Part shown: positions 61,692 to 64,000 of the stretch, one piece after another
Layout: each line of letters opens with the position of its first letter
Position numbering within the stretch: position 1 is the first letter of the stretch
From: Sediminibacillus terrae
GTDB taxonomy: Bacteria; Bacillota; Bacilli; Bacillales; Amphibacillaceae
Direction of reading: 5' to 3'
NCBI RefSeq assembly: GCF_009602435.1
Contig: NZ_VZDQ01000021.1
Coordinates: 124,001 to 188,000, forward strand
DNA: 64,000 bases
Notes under the pieces: model-generated
Told to the model about the DNA's origin: nothing
The model's database searches: none
The model's input: only the letters and a program-made list of their open reading frames with translations
Position numbers and translations under genes: made by a program

Positions 61692-62378
61692 TTGGATTTT
61701 TCTATGCTGCAAAAACAGCTTGGCATCACTTTCAATGATGAAAGGCTTTTACAACAAGCATTTACCCATTCATCTTATGTGAATGAGCATCGGAAAAAAG
61801 ATTACCAGGATAATGAGCGATTAGAGTTTTTGGGCGATGCAGTATTAGAACTCGGTGTATCTCAATATTTGTACCGTGAGTACCCGGAAATGGAAGAAGG
61901 AGAGCTGACAAAATTCAGGGCTTCTATCGTTTGTGAGCCATCCTTGGTAAGCTTTGCGAATGACTTGGATTTTTCTCCTTACGTGTTGCTTGGAAAAGGG
62001 GAAGAAATGACTGGCGGTCGAAACCGTCCAGCGTTGCTGGCAGATGTTTTCGAAGCATTTATCGGTGCATTGTATCTTGACCAGGGATTTGACGTTTCCA
62101 TCAACTTTCTGGAAAAGTATGTCTACCCGAAAATTACCAAAGGTGCTTTTTCGCATGCGATGGATTATAAAAGTCAGCTGCAGGAATTGGTTCAGCGAAG
62201 CAAAGATGGCAGTATTGACTATGCAATCACGGAGGAGCGCGGGCCGGCTCATAATCGTGAATTCGTTGCCGAGGTACACATACAGGGAACGGTGGCTGGA
62301 ACGGGCATCGGCAGGACGAAAAAAGAAGCTGAACAACGAGCAGCTAAAAAAGCGCTCGACAGTTATGAGGCAGGTTGA
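61692..62378 (+). CDS. rnc: Ribonuclease III
   Basis: Double-strand-specific ribonuclease for rRNA and mRNA maturation. The 228-residue product has the signature [14 protein letters not shown] with catalytic acidic residues, [15 protein letters not shown], and a C-terminal dsRNA-binding domain from about 155 ([23 protein letters not shown]). A TTG at 61692 behind AAGGGGGTG gives [13 protein letters not shown]; an upstream in-frame ATG would run through the hairpin and is rejected. It precedes smc as in B. subtilis. Confidence 0.94.
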   Translation: MDFSMLQKQLGITFNDERLLQQAFTHSSYVNEHRKKDYQDNERLEFLGDAVLELGVSQYLYREYPEMEEGELTKFRASIVCEPSLVSFANDLDFSPYVLLGKGEEMTGGRNRPALLADVFEAFIGALYLDQGFDVSINFLEKYVYPKITKGAFSHAMDYKSQLQELVQRSKDGSIDYAITEERGPAHNREFVAEVHIQGTVAGTGIGRTKKEAEQRAAKKALDSYEAG

Positions 62379-62381
62379 AGA

Positions 62382-62425
62382 AAAGGAGGCGTGGGCTTGA
62401 TCGAGTGACAAGCACAGCCTCCTTT
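62382..62425. terminator. Bidirectional terminator between rnc and the DUF1128 gene
   Basis: AAAGGAGGC pairs with GCCTCCTTT with further inner pairing (GCTTG/CAAGC), between converging genes. Confidence 0.85.
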
Positions 62426-62428
62426 CGT

Positions 62429-62656
62429 TTATGATTGCTTGCGATGACCGGCCAGTTCCTGAATGAAAGCCTGGGTTTCTGCAACGCTTAACTGACCTTT
62501 GTGCTCCAGCATATCATGCAGCGATTTCAATTCTTGATATTTTTCTAAATCGTAATCTTCCGGTTTCATGATCGAGCGGTTCACGACCTGTAACTTTTTC
62601 GCCATGTTATCAATGATAATTGCCAAATTTTCCCTTGATGGTTCCTGCAAACTCAC
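62429..62656 (-). CDS. UPF0435 / DUF1128 family protein (YfkK-like)
   Basis: A 75-residue acidic helical protein; NLAIIIDNMAKKLQVVN and KPEDYDLEKYQELKSLHDML match the DUF1128/YfkK family, which has no assigned role. A GTG at 62656 with GAGGAG upstream is the start; a TTG five codons earlier overlaps that site. In B. subtilis yfkK lies elsewhere, so its place between rnc and smc, and opposite to both, is a local rearrangement. Confidence 0.8.
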   Translation of the reverse strand: MSLQEPSRENLAIIIDNMAKKLQVVNRSIMKPEDYDLEKYQELKSLHDMLEHKGQLSVAETQAFIQELAGHRKQS

Positions 62657-62825
62657 ATTAACACTCCTCAATATTTTATGATTCCTTCTATGACCCTACT
62701 CTTTATGATAAAATAAATAAGTTGAAATGCAAATTAATCTTAATTTTTTACATACTTATTGCAGATTGTCTCGTCTGCAAAATTCCGATAGAGAAACAGT
62801 TAATCAGTGAAATAGGAGAATGGAT

Positions 62826-64000
62826 ATGTTTCTGAAACGATTAGATACAGTTGGATTTAAATCTTTTGCCGAACGGGTTTCCGTTGATTTTGTGCCAGGT
62901 GTAACAGCGGTTGTCGGCCCTAACGGCAGCGGGAAGAGTAATATTACGGATGCGATCCGCTGGGTGCTTGGGGAGCAATCCGCCAAGTCTCTGCGGGGCT
63001 CGAAGATGGAAGACATCATCTTCCAGGGAAGCGATTCGCGGAAGGCTTTGAATATTGCGGAAGTAACACTGACACTGGATAACAGTGACCAGGCGTTGCC
63101 GCTTGACTATCAGGAAGTGAGTGTAACAAGAAGGGTTTACCGATCAGGGGAAAGTGAATTTTTAATCAACAAACAGACATGCCGGTTAAAGGATATCATT
63201 GACCTTTTTATGGACTCAGGGCTTGGAAGAGAAGCTTTTTCGATTATAAGTCAAGGGAAAGTCGAGGAGATACTGAGCTCGAAACCAGAAGAAAGAAGGT
63301 CGATCTTTGAAGAGGCGGCAGGTGTGCTCAAGTATAAGCAAAGAAAGAAAAAGGCTGAGTACAAACTGGCGGAAACACAGGAAAACCTTAACCGTATTGA
63401 AGATATCATCTTTGAAATTGATGGCCAGTTGGAACCATTGAAGGAGCAGGCGGCAGTAGCGAAGGATTATTTGCAAAAAAAAGACGAATTAAAAAAAGTG
63501 GAAATCGCTCTTTTGATTGCCGAGATTGAAGAGATGCATGGGAAATGGAAATCGGTGCTCGCGGAAATAGAAGCCCAAAAAGAAAAGGAAGTCGCTCTTC
63601 AAACGAGCATTCAACAAAAACAGGCCGGTTTGGAAGAAGGACGCAGTCAAATTCAAGCGCTGGATGAGTCTATCGAGGATTTGCAAGAATCCCTATTGGA
63701 TTTGACTAAACAGCTTGAAAATTTACAAGGTAAAAAAGAATTGAGTAATGAGCGCTTCAAGCATTTCGAAGATAATAAATCAAAATTGGAAGAAGAAAAC
63801 GGCCAATTAAAAACGCGGATGGACAAGTTGGAAACGGGTTTGACAGAAGAGCAGGAAAAGTTGTCCCGTCTGGAAGCCGAAAGGCGTGAAACAAATAAAA
63901 GTCTGAAGCAGACTGCAGAATTGCTGTCCACTTCGAAGCAAAACATAGAGGAGCAAATCGAAGAGTTAAAAAGTGACTACATTGAAAAATTGAATGAACA
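62826..64000 (+). CDS. smc: Chromosome segregation ATPase SMC, N-terminal part
   Basis: Condensin core subunit that organises and segregates the chromosome with ScpA and ScpB. The visible 391 residues include the N-terminal head: LKRLDTVGFKSFAER, Walker A GPNGSGKSN (about residues 32-40), IIFQGSDSRK and the FSIISQGKVEEIL segment with Q-loop, followed by the first coiled-coil arm from about 165. The window ends before the hinge. AGGAG seven bases upstream of 62826 fixes the start; an ATG two codons earlier is too close. Confidence 0.97.
   Translation, partial: MFLKRLDTVGFKSFAERVSVDFVPGVTAVVGPNGSGKSNITDAIRWVLGEQSAKSLRGSKMEDIIFQGSDSRKALNIAEVTLTLDNSDQALPLDYQEVSVTRRVYRSGESEFLINKQTCRLKDIIDLFMDSGLGREAFSIISQGKVEEILSSKPEERRSIFEEAAGVLKYKQRKKKAEYKLAETQENLNRIEDIIFEIDGQLEPLKEQAAVAKDYLQKKDELKKVEIALLIAEIEEMHGKWKSVLAEIEAQKEKEVALQTSIQQKQAGLEEGRSQIQALDESIEDLQESLLDLTKQLENLQGKKELSNERFKHFEDNKSKLEEENGQLKTRMDKLETGLTEEQEKLSRLEAERRETNKSLKQTAELLSTSKQNIEEQIEELKSDYIEKLNE

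Overview
This 64-kb window is a core-chromosome segment of a low-GC, endospore-forming Gram-positive bacterium of the family Bacillaceae. The evidence is the spoIIGA-sigE-sigG cluster, spoVM, T-box and PyrR RNA control, and a gene order that follows the Bacillus subtilis divIB-to-smc segment almost gene for gene. Acidic tails on several proteins (for example the DivIB C-terminus) hint at a moderately halophilic relative such as Virgibacillus or Halobacillus, but that is only an inference.

Layout. 1-4.9 kb: the end of the division/cell-wall cluster (divIB, two DUF881 genes, sbp, ftsA, ftsZ). 5.1-7.8 kb: the early-sporulation sigma cassette (spoIIGA, sigE, sigG). 8.2-15.4 kb: the ylm cluster (ylmC, pgeF, ylmE, sepF, ylmG, ylmH), divIVA, and T-box-controlled ileS. 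15.8-17.2 kb: lspA and rluD. 17.2-29.1 kb: a complete pyrimidine operon (pyrR-pyrP-pyrB-pyrC-carA-carB-pyrK-pyrD-pyrF-pyrE), with a promoter and two PyrR attenuators. 29.1-37.1 kb: a more plastic stretch with two related insertion-sequence relics, a YtxH-like protein, an unassigned PepSY-like membrane protein, rqcH on the minus strand and a Ca-type P-ATPase. 37.5-49.5 kb: yicC, remA, gmk, rpoZ, coaBC, priA, fmt, rsmB, and the PrpC/PrkC/RsgA signalling trio. 49.5-57.9 kb: rpe, thiN, spoVM, rpmB (minus), yloU, yloV, sdaAB, sdaAA, recG. 58.0-64.0 kb: the FapR-controlled fatty-acid operon (fapR, plsX, fabD, fabG, acpP), rnc, a DUF1128 gene (minus), and the 5' part of smc.

Most genes are tightly packed, often overlapping, and read rightward. 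Regulation can be read from the DNA at several points: a Spo0A-type promoter before spoIIGA, a sigma-F/G-type promoter before sigG, a T-box before ileS, PyrR attenuators before pyrR and pyrP, and a FapR operator over the fapR promoter.

No obviously new multi-gene system was found. The best leads are non-coding: two compact multi-branched RNA candidates (about 7.93-8.04 kb and 50.17-50.34 kb), a repeat with perfect 12-bp terminal inverted repeats (15.46-15.77 kb), and a pair of about 300-bp internally deleted IS derivatives carrying strong hairpins (29.16-29.46 and 36.78-37.14 kb). Also notable are def and rlmN missing from their usual places, no recognisable third pyr attenuator, and a Glu at the Asp97 position of RqcH.
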